A stretch of DNA of 64,000 bases from Streptomyces sp. HNM0575 (GTDB lineage: Bacteria; Actinomycetota; Actinomycetes; Streptomycetales; Streptomycetaceae): the NCBI RefSeq assembly GCF_012726265.1, contig NZ_JAASAG010000006.1, forward strand, positions 1 to 64,000. The letters run 5' to 3'. The position numbers were made by a program, and so were the translations under genes. The notes below the pieces were generated by a model. It was not told the origin of the DNA and searched no databases. It saw nothing but the letters and a program-made list of their open reading frames with translations. Shown in pieces: positions 8,423 to 16,517 of this stretch. Positions within the stretch are counted from its first letter, which is position 1. The number at the start of each line of letters is the position of its first letter.

Positions 8423-8661
8423 GCGGTGAGTCCGGAGCAACCAACCGGTGAGTCCGAAGTAACCGCTGTGTCCGAAGTGTTCGGCGCAGCCGGTGTGTTG
8501 GGCGATCAGAGGCCCAAGTCCCTGTCCACATCTCCCTGTTACCGGGACTCGCGGCGCGCGGTCCCATCCCACGCCTATGCCGCGCGCCGCGTCGGCCAGC
8601 CGGGCGTGGTGCCCCACGTCCCAGCGGACGCACATCCCTTCGGAGGGGAATCGGATGCGCG

Positions 8662-9912
8662 TCAGAAGATGTCGGGGCACCACGCCCGTCGTGGCGTACG
8701 GAAGAGGAGGTCGGCCGACTCGGCGGCGCCCTCGCGGTGTTCCTCGGCCCGGCCGAGCGACGCGAGCCGTACCGCGGACTCGTCGCCCAGGAAGATCGTG
8801 CCCAACTCGGCGACGTCCAGGGTGAGATCGGGGCTCTCGCCCGTGCTCTTGCAGGTGGCGCCGTCCGGGCCGGCCTCCAGTCGGTAGCTTCCGCCGGCCA
8901 GACCCGCCTCGTCGCGCAGCCGGAGCACGAGCGCGCCCTCCACGGGATAGCCACGCGCCTCCAGCATGCGCGGCACGTCCAGCGGCCGCAGCCACAGGAA
9001 GTCGGCGAGGGTGTCGAGCACGGCCGCGCGCGGATCGGGCAGCAGCAGCGGCAGTACGTCGTCGGGCGCGCGGAAGCCCGAACGCACCCGCGTGATCCAG
9101 TCGATGGACAGCACGAAGAGCCACAGAGCGCGCTCGGCGGCCGGTGTGAGGGCGGTGAGGTACTGCACGTCAGCGCGGTTCTGCGGCAGCTTGCCGTCCC
9201 AGCGCTCGTGCACGGTCCAGCTGACGAAGCCCTGGGGCTCGCCCCGCTCGTCACGGTGCACTGCATGGTAGGGCGGTGTGAACTCGTCGCCCGGGTAACG
9301 GAGTTGGCCCGTCAGGTTCCGCCACCAGCGCTCGGGGCGGTCGATCACGCCCTGGCGGTGCGGCTGCGCGCGGTAGCGCTCGTGCAGCGCCGGGCCGATG
9401 CGGCCGATCTCCTCGGGCTCGGCGATGTCGACGCGCCCGCCGTCGCCGGGCCCGGAATGGCGCGGGTCGAGTCCCGAACGGGTCACGTCCACCTCCCACT
9501 CGGCAACCCATGCGGCCGGACCGAAGCCGTACCGCCCGTAGATCGGATACTCCGCGGAGACCAGCGACGCGAAGGCGTCCCCGCGTTCCTTGGCGGCGGC
9601 GAGCGCGCCGCTCATCATGCGCGTGAGCAGGCTGCGGCGCCGGTGCGTCGGGGAGACGGTGACGTTGGTGACCGCGCACGACGGCAGAGCCGCACCGCCG
9701 GGGACGGTCATCTCCTGCGAGAACGTACGGAAGGTGCCGACGCACCTGCCTCCGTCGAACGCGCCCTGCGTACGCGCCGGTTCGATGAACGGGGCGCGGG
9801 CCGCCACCTCCTCGTCGGAGACGGAGGGGGAGCGCAGGAAGGCGACGGAAAGGGCGCGCAGCCACTCCGGAAGCTCGTCTGCGGAGGTGAGCGTGCGGAT
9901 CGCGGGAGGCAT
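8662..9912 (-). CDS. Eis-like GNAT N-acetyltransferase
   Basis: 416 residues. The architecture is that of the Eis family: an N-terminal GNAT domain with the acetyl-CoA loop TVSPTHRRRSLLTRMM, a second degenerate GNAT domain, and a C-terminal sterol-carrier-like domain (SPDLTLDVAELGTIFLGDES). In Eis the free C-terminal carboxylate of a terminal Phe acts as the catalytic base; this protein also ends in Phe (PDIF). Mycobacterial Eis acetylates aminoglycosides at several amines, but most Streptomyces homologues are uncharacterised. ATG 9912 is chosen because homologous sequence begins there with PPAIRTLTSADELPEW. A hairpin lies just upstream at 9925-9951. Confidence 0.88.
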   Translation of the reverse strand: MPPAIRTLTSADELPEWLRALSVAFLRSPSVSDEEVAARAPFIEPARTQGAFDGGRCVGTFRTFSQEMTVPGGAALPSCAVTNVTVSPTHRRRSLLTRMMSGALAAAKERGDAFASLVSAEYPIYGRYGFGPAAWVAEWEVDVTRSGLDPRHSGPGDGGRVDIAEPEEIGRIGPALHERYRAQPHRQGVIDRPERWWRNLTGQLRYPGDEFTPPYHAVHRDERGEPQGFVSWTVHERWDGKLPQNRADVQYLTALTPAAERALWLFVLSIDWITRVRSGFRAPDDVLPLLLPDPRAAVLDTLADFLWLRPLDVPRMLEARGYPVEGALVLRLRDEAGLAGGSYRLEAGPDGATCKSTGESPDLTLDVAELGTIFLGDESAVRLASLGRAEEHREGAAESADLLFRTPRRAWCPDIF

Positions 9913-9924
9913 GGCGGTCACGTT

Positions 9925-9951
9925 AGGTGCGGCGCGCTGCGTGCCGCACCT
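9925..9951. terminator. Stem-loop between asparaginase and Eis-like genes
   Basis: AGGTGCGGC (9925-9933) and GCCGCACCT (9943-9951) form a perfect 9-base stem with a 9-base loop. It lies downstream of the asparaginase gene and just upstream of the acetyltransferase start, so it could be a terminator or an operator. There is no T tract. Confidence 0.5.
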
Positions 9952-9990
9952 GAATAACCGCCGCCCCGCGGCCGCCCCCGCAGGATGTCC

Positions 9991-10044
9991 GTCCCCTGTC
10001 CCGGCGGCGCCCTCGCCGTCCCCTGTCCCGGCGGCGCCCTCGCC
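9991..10044. repeat. Two perfect 27-base tandem copies
   Basis: The 27-base unit beginning GTCCCCTGTCCCGG occupies 9991-10017 and 10018-10044 without mismatch. It lies between the asparaginase stop codon and the acetyltransferase gene and looks like a recent slippage duplication. Confidence 0.9.
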
Positions 10045-10061
10045 GTCCGCGGGGACGCCGC

Positions 10062-11039
10062 TCAGAACGCCGCGCGCACCTCGCCGACCCGTTGGCCCCC
10101 GCCCATCAGCGGCGAGTCCCCGATGCGGTCGAGCACCGGGGAGCCGACCCCGAGGAGGGCGAGCGTACGGGCCAGCACGGGCCCCACCGCGCGGTTGCCG
10201 CCGTCGTAGATCTTGAAGGCGAGGGCACGCCCGTCGGGCAGCGCCGCCGCCTGTACTGACTCCGCCCCCACCTTCGCGACCGAGCCGGGCACCTCGCTCA
10301 TCAGCCATGTGTCGATGCGCCGGGTGCCCGCCACGTACTCGGGGTGGGCGCGCATCGCTTCGGCGACCCGGCCCTCCGGGCTGTCCGCCGGTGCCAGTGC
10401 GAGCGTGCGGAAGACGCGGGCGAGCCCGGACGGCGTTATCGCCATCAGGGGCGCACCGCAGCCGTCCGTGCCGATGTGGGAGACAGGGTCGCCGGAGAGC
10501 GATTCGAGGGTCTCCGCGATCAGTTGCTGTAGCGGGTGCGACGGGTCGAGATAGCTCTCCAGGGGCCAGCCGTTCGCCGCGCAGGTGGCGAGCATCGCGG
10601 TGTGCTTGCCGGAGCAGTTCATGTTCACGCGGCTGCGCGCAGCCTCCTCCGAGCCGGCGGCGACCATGGCACCGACGGCCTCGGCCTGGTCCAGGGGCAG
10701 TTCGGGCGGGCACTGCAACTGGTCCTCGGTGAGGCCGTGTTCGGCGAGCATCTTCCGTACGAGATCCAGATGGAACGGTTCTCCGGAGTGGCTCGCGGCG
10801 GCCAACGCCAGCCGCGGACCGGCCAGTTCGAGCCCTGCGCGGAGCATGGCGGCGGCCTGCACCGGCTTGTTGGAGGAGCGGGGGAAGAACGGGGCGTCGG
10901 GGTCGCCCATGGACAGCTCCACGCTGCCGTCGGCGGCGAGCACCACGAGCGAGCCGCGGTGATGTCCCTCGACGAACCCGGAGCGTACGACTTCGGCCAG
11001 GACCGGGGGCAGGGTCGTCGGTGTCCCGTACGGCGGCAT
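10062..11039 (-). CDS. asparaginase (L-asparaginase II, thermolabile type)
   Basis: 325 residues of the Asparaginase_II family, found in Rhizobium and actinomycetes and unrelated to the bacterial type I/II enzymes. Characteristic segments are VVRSGFVEGHHRGSLVVL near the start, FPRSSNKPVQAAAMLRAG (with the Ser-Ser-Asn-Lys nucleophile region), NCSGKHTAMLATCAANGW, and IGTDGCGAPLMAITPSGLAR. No signal peptide is present, so it should act on cytoplasmic asparagine. GAGAGG is about 9 bases before the ATG. It sits upstream of the Eis-like gene with the stem-loop and the 27-base duplication between them. Confidence 0.88.
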   Translation of the reverse strand: MPPYGTPTTLPPVLAEVVRSGFVEGHHRGSLVVLAADGSVELSMGDPDAPFFPRSSNKPVQAAAMLRAGLELAGPRLALAAASHSGEPFHLDLVRKMLAEHGLTEDQLQCPPELPLDQAEAVGAMVAAGSEEAARSRVNMNCSGKHTAMLATCAANGWPLESYLDPSHPLQQLIAETLESLSGDPVSHIGTDGCGAPLMAITPSGLARVFRTLALAPADSPEGRVAEAMRAHPEYVAGTRRIDTWLMSEVPGSVAKVGAESVQAAALPDGRALAFKIYDGGNRAVGPVLARTLALLGVGSPVLDRIGDSPLMGGGQRVGEVRAAF

Positions 11040-11163
11040 GGGCGGGGCCTCTCACTTCACCGACCGGCCCCCGGAGACGGCGCCCCGGGCCGCGCCTCCC
11101 GCCCCGTACGAGAACGTCCCGTACGGATCCGGCGAGGTCGGGGCCTGGAGTGAGGGCCTGGGG

Positions 11164-11817
11164 TCAGGGGAGCAGGTCGTCCACTTGCGCTTCGCCTTCA
11201 CGGTACCTGCGTGCGATTTCCCTGCTGCACCCGTCCGCAGTGCGCTGCATCACCTGCCGGCGCTGTGAGACGTGCTGCTCATAGCCGGCCAGGCGCGCCA
11301 TGGCGTCGTGCAGCTCCTCGTCCGTGCGCGCGGTGAGGTCGCTCAGCTCGACCTGCGCGAGCATCCCCTCGGCGAGGGAGCGGTACTCGTCGCTCTGCGG
11401 CGTGCCCAGCGTGACGTGTCGGGCCGAACTGCGGTGGCTGGACGGGCCGTCGGCGAGGATCTGCGGCAGCAGGTCGAGCAGCGGCGAGCCGGGGGCGCTG
11501 CGCCGGGCCAGTTCGGCGCGGAGGATGTCGATGCGCCCCTGGAGCAGCCGCCGTACATAACTGAGCTCGCCCTCCTCGCGCTTGGCGTCCCGCAGCAGGG
11601 TGCGCAGCTCGGAGAGGAGCAGTCCGTGCAGATCGGGGACGTCGGGAACCTCGGGAACACCGGGCCCTTGGGGGACATCGGGGCCGCCGGGAGCCAGGGG
11701 CGCGCCGGCGGAGGCGGCTGCGGTGCCCGTGCCGGTACGGGCACCCGGCAGGTCACCGGGGGTACCACCCGGGCCGAAAGGCCCAGGGGGAGTACGGGCG
11801 GCGCCGGTTGCGCTCAT
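11164..11817 (-). CDS. rsiG: RsiG, c-di-GMP-dependent anti-sigma factor for WhiG
   Basis: 217 residues. The protein carries two copies of the c-di-GMP-binding helix signature E-x3-S-x2-R-x3-Q-x3-D: EGELSYVRRLLQGRID near residue 98 and EQHVSQRRQVMQRTAD near residue 185. This paired signature defines RsiG, which with c-di-GMP clamps the sporulation sigma factor WhiG. A Pro/Gly/Ala-rich N-terminal extension of about 60 residues precedes it and is partly encoded by a dispersed repeat (11758-11791). ATG 11817 follows AAAGGGA; an in-frame ATG at 11835 is the alternative. It is divergent from dtd. The regulator links second-messenger level to spore formation. Confidence 0.9.
   Translation of the reverse strand: MSATGAARTPPGPFGPGGTPGDLPGARTGTGTAAASAGAPLAPGGPDVPQGPGVPEVPDVPDLHGLLLSELRTLLRDAKREEGELSYVRRLLQGRIDILRAELARRSAPGSPLLDLLPQILADGPSSHRSSARHVTLGTPQSDEYRSLAEGMLAQVELSDLTARTDEELHDAMARLAGYEQHVSQRRQVMQRTADGCSREIARRYREGEAQVDDLLP
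11758..11791. repeat. Dispersed GGGGGTACC-CCCGGGCC repeat, copy in rsiG
   Basis: 34 bases containing a GGGCC-GAAA-GGCCC hairpin, inside the low-complexity N-terminal coding region. A near-identical 33-base copy lies at 21998-22030 in an unrelated gene, and a partial one near 51117. It resembles the dispersed short elements common in Streptomyces. Confidence 0.75.
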
Positions 11818-11976
11818 GGACGGTGTCCCTTTCATCCTTATTGCCGCAATAGCGGTGAGAGCAGCGGTACGTACCGCGTGTACGCATCGTGCCACTGCCG
11901 GGCTCCGCCGCGCAGCGATGTCGCACCCATACGGGCCATGGAACAGATCGCCGAGCCGCACGGCATGATGGCCGTC

Positions 11977-12402
11977 ATGCGAGCTGTGGTGCAGAGGGTG
12001 AACGGCGCGAGCGTCGTCGCAGAGGGAGAGACCGTCGGGGAGATCACCGGCGAGGGGCTGTGCGTCCTGGTCGGGGTCACGCACGACGACACAGCGGAGA
12101 AGGCCGCCCAACTCGCCCGCAAACTCTGGTCGTTGCGGATCCTGGAGGGCGAGAAGTCCTGCTCGGACGTGGGGGCGCCGCTCCTCGTCGTCAGCCAGTT
12201 CACGCTGTACGGCGACGCGCGCAAGGGGCGGCGCCCCACGTGGAACGCCGCCGCGCCGCGGCCCGTCGCGGAGCCGCTGGTGGACGAAGTCGTCGCGCGC
12301 CTGCGCGAGTCGGGCGCCGAGGTCGCGACCGGCAGCTTCGGCGCCGCCATGAAGGTGTCGCTGACGAACGACGGCCCGTTCACGGTCCTGCTGGAGGTCT
12401 GA
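11977..12402 (+). CDS. dtd: D-aminoacyl-tRNA deacylase
   Basis: 141 residues, the usual length. Dtd hydrolyses D-amino acids and glycine wrongly attached to tRNA. Its two signature motifs are present: SQFTLYGD (active-site Ser and Gln) and TNDGPFTV, the family's NxGPxT-type motif with its Gly-Pro pair. MRAVVQRVNGASV is the canonical start, which fixes ATG 11977. No ribosome-binding site is clear; CATGAT seven bases upstream could be a -10 of a leaderless message. It is a single gene between rsiG (divergent) and the VOC/AraC pair (convergent). Confidence 0.95.
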   Translation: MRAVVQRVNGASVVAEGETVGEITGEGLCVLVGVTHDDTAEKAAQLARKLWSLRILEGEKSCSDVGAPLLVVSQFTLYGDARKGRRPTWNAAAPRPVAEPLVDEVVARLRESGAEVATGSFGAAMKVSLTNDGPFTVLLEV

Positions 12403-12445
12403 CCGGCGCGGGCCCCGATTCAGGGCCCCCGCTGAAGGCTCCGGC

Positions 12446-12892
12446 TCAGGGCCTCGGCGCGCCGCGGTAGTAGCCGAAGGACCACAGGTTGCCCTCCGGG
12501 TCGCGGATCGCGAACTCGCGGTTTCCGTAGTCCTGATCGGCCAGTTCCCGCGTGAAGGTCACGCCCGCGGCCTTGACCCGCTCGTACAGGCCGTCGACGT
12601 CGTTGGTGACGACATAGCAACCGGAGGTTCCCGGCGGCCTGCTCCACTCGCCGCCGGGCTTGTGCGAGCCGAGCATGACCCCGCCGCCCTCGGGCCAGTC
12701 CAGCTGGCAGTGGGCGACCTGGCCGCCGTCCTCGTAGACGGCCGTACGGAGGAAGCCGATCTTCTCCACGAGGAAGTCGATCAGCGCGTGGGCGTCGTGT
12801 GCCTGGAGGGTGGGCCAGACGGTCGGGGCGGGGGCCGGGGAGGTGCCCGCGTCGGTGCCGGTGCCGGTGGTGGTGTTCGCCGAGTTCGTCAT
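12446..12892 (-). CDS. VOC-family (glyoxalase/bleomycin-resistance fold) protein
   Basis: 148 residues. A Thr/Ala/Pro-rich N-terminus is followed by one vicinal-oxygen-chelate domain: PTLQAHDAHALIDFLVEKIG, an internal AHCQLDWPEGGGVML strand, and FAIRDPEGNLWSFGYY at the C-terminal metal site. The first histidine of the usual metal triad is not obvious, so metal binding is uncertain. Its ATG overlaps the stop of the AraC regulator gene (ATGA), so the two are translationally coupled and the regulator may respond to its substrate. The function cannot be deduced further. Confidence 0.83.
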   Translation of the reverse strand: MTNSANTTTGTGTDAGTSPAPAPTVWPTLQAHDAHALIDFLVEKIGFLRTAVYEDGGQVAHCQLDWPEGGGVMLGSHKPGGEWSRPPGTSGCYVVTNDVDGLYERVKAAGVTFTRELADQDYGNREFAIRDPEGNLWSFGYYRGAPRP

Positions 12893-13818
12893 GTGTCCCA
12901 CTCTTCGCCGTTGCGGTGGCCTCCGGCTTGGATATTCCGGCGTTCCTCGGAGATCCACCCGCTCGGGCTCAGGCCCGTGTACTGCTGGAAGTCCCGTACC
13001 AGATGCGAGTGGTCGAAGAACCCGCACCGCGCGGCGATCTCCGACAGGTCCGGCGCGTGGGCACCGGGTGCGGGCGCATCCTCCGCGACCGCCCGCACCA
13101 CCTCCTGCCGGGCCCGCTCGAATCGCATCAGCCGGTTGATCTGCTTCGGGCCCGCGCCCACCTCGCGATGGAAGAGCGTGCTCAACTGCCGCCTGCTCAG
13201 CGCCACATGGCGGGCCATCGCGTCCAGCGAACCGGCGCCCTGGTGGCGGGTCATCCACCTCCAGGCCTCCGCCACCTCGGGGCGCACCTCCGCGCGCCGC
13301 CCCTCGTCCACGGCCCGCCGCCGCAGATAGCGCGTGAGGACCGCGAACCGCTCGTCCCAGCTCCCGCACTCGCGCAGCCGCTCGTGCACGTACACCGCCG
13401 GCCGGCCCAGCACGGACTCGCCCCGGCCCGCCGTCTCCGTCAGCTCGGCCGCCGGTACGCCGAACAGCGCCCGGGCCGCCAGGGGATGCACGGCCAGCTG
13501 CACACCGTCCTCGCACGAGGGCTGGGCGATGTACATGGGCCGGTGATGCAGGCCGCCGACGATGATCTCCTCGCGAAGGGCGTGCGCCCCCTGAGCGTGC
13601 TCCGGGGTATCGCCGCCCACGACCGGACCGCCGAGGGAGAAGATCAACGTGAGGTACGGGGCGGGCAGTCCGCGGTGCAGCTGCGGAGCGGCGCCCTCCG
13701 AGCGGTAGCCGACCGTCGAGGCCACCAGCGCGCCCAGCGTCCGCGGGGCCCGCACGAACTCGTACGAAGCCGTGGTCGCCGGGGCGGGCGGATGCCCGCT
13801 GCCCTCTGAGAAGGCCAT
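12889..13818 (-). CDS. AraC-family transcriptional regulator
   Basis: 309 residues. An N-terminal sensing region of about 200 residues contains LGGPVVGGDTPEHAQ. The C-terminal double helix-turn-helix includes SLDAMARHVALSRRQLSTLF with GPKQINRLMRF, then EIAARCGFFDHSHLVRDFQQ and TGLSPSGW, the signature end of AraC proteins. It is probably leaderless: TAGACT (13825-13830) lies six bases before the ATG. It heads a two-gene unit with the VOC gene, which starts inside its stop codon. Confidence 0.9.
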   Translation of the reverse strand: MAFSEGSGHPPAPATTASYEFVRAPRTLGALVASTVGYRSEGAAPQLHRGLPAPYLTLIFSLGGPVVGGDTPEHAQGAHALREEIIVGGLHHRPMYIAQPSCEDGVQLAVHPLAARALFGVPAAELTETAGRGESVLGRPAVYVHERLRECGSWDERFAVLTRYLRRRAVDEGRRAEVRPEVAEAWRWMTRHQGAGSLDAMARHVALSRRQLSTLFHREVGAGPKQINRLMRFERARQEVVRAVAEDAPAPGAHAPDLSEIAARCGFFDHSHLVRDFQQYTGLSPSGWISEERRNIQAGGHRNGEEWDT

Positions 13819-13867
13819 GCGGCCAGTCTAGGCAGCCGGGGCTCCGCCGTACCCCGGCGAACGGGGG

Positions 13868-13977
13868 CTTCCGCGTGAGCCTTCCGCGCCTTCCGCGTGG
13901 GCGTTCCGCGCCTTCCGCGTGAGCGTTCCGCGCCTTCCGCGTGGGCCTTCCGCGCCTTCCGCGTGGGCCTTCCGCGT
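13868..13977. repeat. Five tandem 22-base copies abutting the ygfZ stop codon
   Basis: Five units of the form CTTCCGCGTG[AG]GC[CG]TTCCGCGC run without spacers up to the TCA that is the ygfZ stop on the minus strand. Units differ at two positions and the last ends in T. The unit is not a multiple of three and the array is untranslated. With no unique spacers it is a minisatellite, not CRISPR. Confidence 0.9.
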
Positions 13978-14948
13978 CAGGGCGCGACCACGACCTCCTG
14001 GGCCGCCGCCGTCGCGTCCTCGCCGACGACCAGTGCCGCGTCCACCGGCACGTTCCGCTTCACCAACGCCATTGCGATGGGCCCCAGTTCGTGATGCCTG
14101 GCGGACGTCGTGACGAAGCCGAGGCTGCGCCCCTCCGGCCCGTCGTCCGCGAGGCGCACCGCGTCGCCGTGCACCGGGAGCCGGACCTCGCTGCCGTCGA
14201 GGTGGAGGAAGACCAGACGCCGCGGCGGCTTGCCCAGATTGTGCACGCGCGCGACGGTCTCCTGCCCGCGGTAGCAGCCCTTGTCCAGATGCACGGCACT
14301 GCCCAGCCACCCCAGCTCGTGCGGGATGGTGCGGTGATCGGTCTCCAAGCCCAGCCGCGGGCGGTGGTCCTCGACGCGCAGCGCCTCGTACGCGAGCAGC
14401 CCGATCGCCGGCGGGCCCGACTCCGCGAAGGACTTCAGGGCGTCACGCGGCAGGAAGAGGTCACGGCCGTGCGCCGTCTCCCGTACGACGGTCCCCTCGG
14501 AGGTGTCCGCGATGGAGCCCGCGGGCAGGTGCACGACCGCGAACTCCTCGGTGCGGTCGGCGATCTCGACGCGGTAGAAGAACCGCATGCTCTCCAGGTA
14601 CGCGATGAGAGCGCCCTGCGTGCCGGGCTCGGTGTGCATCCACACCGTCTCCCCGTCGTCCACCAGATAGAGCGCGTGCTCGATGTGCCCGTGCGCCGAG
14701 AGGATCAGCGCCTCGGTGGCGTGACCCCGCGGCAGCTCGCTGACGTGCTGCGTCAGCAGCAGATGCAGCCACGAGAGCCGGTCGTCGCCGGAGACGGTGA
14801 CGACACCGCGGTGTGAGAGGTCGACGAAACCGTCGCCCTCGGCCAGCGACCGCTGCTCGCGGAAGAGATCGCCGTAGTGCGCGGCGACGCCTTCGTCCTG
14901 GCCCTCGGCGGCCACGGCACCGGGCAGTGAGAGGAGAGGGGAGTTCAT
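13977..14948 (-). CDS. ygfZ: YgfZ/GcvT-like folate-binding protein (iron-sulfur cluster repair)
   Basis: 323 residues, COG0354. The diagnostic KGCYRGQE motif is present (VHLDKGCYRGQETVARVHN), with the redox cysteine used by YgfZ/IBA57 proteins in tetrahydrofolate-dependent assembly or repair of some [4Fe-4S] enzymes. The N-terminal GcvT-like half includes LSWLHLLLTQHVSELP, and the C-terminal barrel includes KPPRRLVFLHLDG. Glycine-cleavage T-proteins are longer and lack this motif. It lies just upstream of nur on the opposite side of a short gap, a pairing seen in other Streptomyces. Confidence 0.9.
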   Translation of the reverse strand: MNSPLLSLPGAVAAEGQDEGVAAHYGDLFREQRSLAEGDGFVDLSHRGVVTVSGDDRLSWLHLLLTQHVSELPRGHATEALILSAHGHIEHALYLVDDGETVWMHTEPGTQGALIAYLESMRFFYRVEIADRTEEFAVVHLPAGSIADTSEGTVVRETAHGRDLFLPRDALKSFAESGPPAIGLLAYEALRVEDHRPRLGLETDHRTIPHELGWLGSAVHLDKGCYRGQETVARVHNLGKPPRRLVFLHLDGSEVRLPVHGDAVRLADDGPEGRSLGFVTTSARHHELGPIAMALVKRNVPVDAALVVGEDATAAAQEVVVAP

Positions 14949-15061
14949 GCGGCATCACCGTGCGGCACGAGAAGCGGGCGGGCCGGGCCTTCGAAGCACA
15001 TACGACCAGACTACGACGGGCCGCGGACACCCCTCGAAGCGCGCTCCCCGGGGGGCTCCGG

Positions 15062-15574
15062 CTACGGCCGGCGCCGTCCCCGCTGTGCGGCCGCCGCGGT
15101 GTCCCCGGCGCCGGCCGAACCACCGGCGTCCCCGGAGTCCGCCGCGTCGTCCCGGGGCTGCGCGGCGCACTTCTCGCAGCGGCCGAAGATCGCGAAGTGC
15201 TTCATGTCGGTGTCGAAGCCGAACTGTGCGAGGAGCCGCTCGGCGAACGGCTCGGCCACCGACAGGTCCGCCTCGATCACCTCCGTGCAGTCCCGGCAGA
15301 CCAGATGCATGTGGTGGTGCCGGTCGGCGAGGTGGTACGTGGGGGCGCCGTGGCCAAGATGCGCGTGCGATACGAGCCCGAGCTCCTCGAGCAGTTCGAG
15401 CGTGCGGTAGACGGTGGAGATGTTGACGCCGCCCGCGGTGCGGCGCACCTCGGCGAGGATGTCGTCCGGGGTCGAGTGCTCCAGTTTGTCGACGGCTTCC
15501 AGCACGAGCTGGCGCTGCGGAGTAAGCCGGTATCCGCGCGCTCTCAGATCGCTCTGCCAGTCCGTCGTCACCAC
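15062..15574 (-). CDS. nur: Fur-family metalloregulator, Nur type (nickel)
   Basis: 170 residues. The winged helix (YRLTPQRQLVLEAVDKLEHS, then GGVNISTVYRTLELLEELGL) is followed by the metal and dimerisation segment LADRHHHMHLVCRDC and the second CxxC, FGRCEKC, a structural zinc site. The DTDMKHFAIFGRCEKC stretch and the GHGAPTYHLADRHHH block resemble S. coelicolor Nur, the nickel sensor that represses the iron superoxide dismutase gene and nickel uptake. Zur cannot be excluded without alignment. It is probably leaderless: TACACT (15581-15586) is six bases before the GTG. The C-terminal 30 residues are an Ala/Gly/Asp-rich tail. Confidence 0.82.
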   Translation of the reverse strand: MVTTDWQSDLRARGYRLTPQRQLVLEAVDKLEHSTPDDILAEVRRTAGGVNISTVYRTLELLEELGLVSHAHLGHGAPTYHLADRHHHMHLVCRDCTEVIEADLSVAEPFAERLLAQFGFDTDMKHFAIFGRCEKCAAQPRDDAADSGDAGGSAGAGDTAAAAQRGRRRP

Positions 15575-15596
15575 ACCGACAGTGTAGGACCGCCGC

Positions 15597-16187
15597 TCAC
15601 TTGAAGAAGGCGATGCCGTCGTCCGGCAGATCGCCCTCCCTCTCGCTCAGGTCCTTGGCGACCTCGCGCAGATCCACGGCCTTCTTCAGCTGCGCCGACA
15701 TGTACGGCTGGAGCGGGACCCCGGGGGCCGAGCGCTCGCCGACCCACATCAGGTCGCCGTTGACATAGCCGTACAGGCGCTTGCCTCCGCTGTACTCGGG
15801 GGCGGAGGCGGTGCGGGCGACGGCGTCGGTGGCGAGGTCGATCTGCGGCTTCTGGTCGGCCAGTTCGCCGTACCAGACCTCGGCGACTCCCTGGTCGCGG
15901 ATCATCACGACCTCGACCTTGCGCTCGGAGTCGATGCGCCAGAAGCCGCTCTCGGTCTCCAGCGGGCGTACCTTCTCGCCCTGCTCGTCGAGCTGCCAGG
16001 TGTGCGAGACGTATGCCAGGAAGTCACGGCCGTCGTGGCTGAAGGTGACCTCCTGCCCGAAGTTGCACTTGTCGCTGCCGGGGCCGTCCCGGCCGTCGAG
16101 GGCGGCGACGCCCGCGCCCTGCCAGCTGCCCAGCAGGAAGGCGAGGGGGACGAGGTCCGGGTGCAGGTCGGACGGGATCTCGATCAT
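15597..16187 (-). CDS. nitrobindin-like (FABP/DUF1794) protein lacking the heme His
   Basis: 196 residues forming a ten-stranded beta barrel of the nitrobindin family. The signature LGSWQGAG is near residue 20, and FWRIDSERKVEVVMI and GGKRLYGYVNGDLMWV are typical strands. Nitrobindins bind ferric heme through a histidine near the C-terminus; the last 70 residues here contain no histidine at all, so this is one of the ferric nitrobindin-like proteins expected not to bind heme in the usual way. It lies next to nur and upstream of a tiny membrane peptide gene. The ligand is unknown. Confidence 0.85.
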   Translation of the reverse strand: MIEIPSDLHPDLVPLAFLLGSWQGAGVAALDGRDGPGSDKCNFGQEVTFSHDGRDFLAYVSHTWQLDEQGEKVRPLETESGFWRIDSERKVEVVMIRDQGVAEVWYGELADQKPQIDLATDAVARTASAPEYSGGKRLYGYVNGDLMWVGERSAPGVPLQPYMSAQLKKAVDLREVAKDLSEREGDLPDDGIAFFK

Positions 16188-16251
16188 GGGATCTCAGACG
16201 GTCGGGGTCGGACGGTGGCCTGGCCGGTACGGGCGGGCGGTGTGCCCGCCG

Positions 16252-16353
16252 TCAGCGCTGGCCCTGGTAGAGCTTCTTGAACGTGAGACCGGCGAAGGCC
16301 GCGGTGCCGACGCAGACCAGGACCATCAGCGCGGTGAAGAATGCTTCAAGCAC
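16252..16353 (-). CDS. 33-residue single-helix membrane peptide
   Basis: Too short for routine calling but well supported. GTG at 16353 follows a GAGGAG ribosome-binding site 8 bases upstream. The 33 codons encode a charged start (LEAFF), one hydrophobic helix (TALMVLVCVGTAAFAGLTF) and a basic end (KKLYQGQR), the layout of small membrane regulators or complex subunits. The codon use is as GC-rich as that of neighbours. It sits between the nitrobindin-like and DsrE genes on the same strand. Function unknown. Confidence 0.68.
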   Translation of the reverse strand: MLEAFFTALMVLVCVGTAAFAGLTFKKLYQGQR

Positions 16354-16517
16354 GGGGTGTGCTCCTCGGGTCGTTCGCTGTTCGCGGGGTGCTTCTCGAT
16401 GTACGGGATGCGCGCGCGGCGACTCCGTCGTACCGGGCCGAGTCTAGTCGGCGCCGCGGGAGGTGCCGTACACGGCCTCGGCGCAAGGCCTTTGAGGGGA
16501 AGCCTCGGGGCGGCGGC

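Noticed and set aside
8426..8887. A 153-codon plus-strand gene after the small membrane protein
   Set aside because: It runs antisense into the Eis-like gene and has low-complexity Ser/Arg translation; the GTG lacks a ribosome-binding site. The 8423-8661 gap shows only imperfect GGTGAGTCCG repeats.
13868..13977. Possible CRISPR array
   Set aside because: The five 22-base units follow each other with no unique spacers and there are no cas genes in the window.
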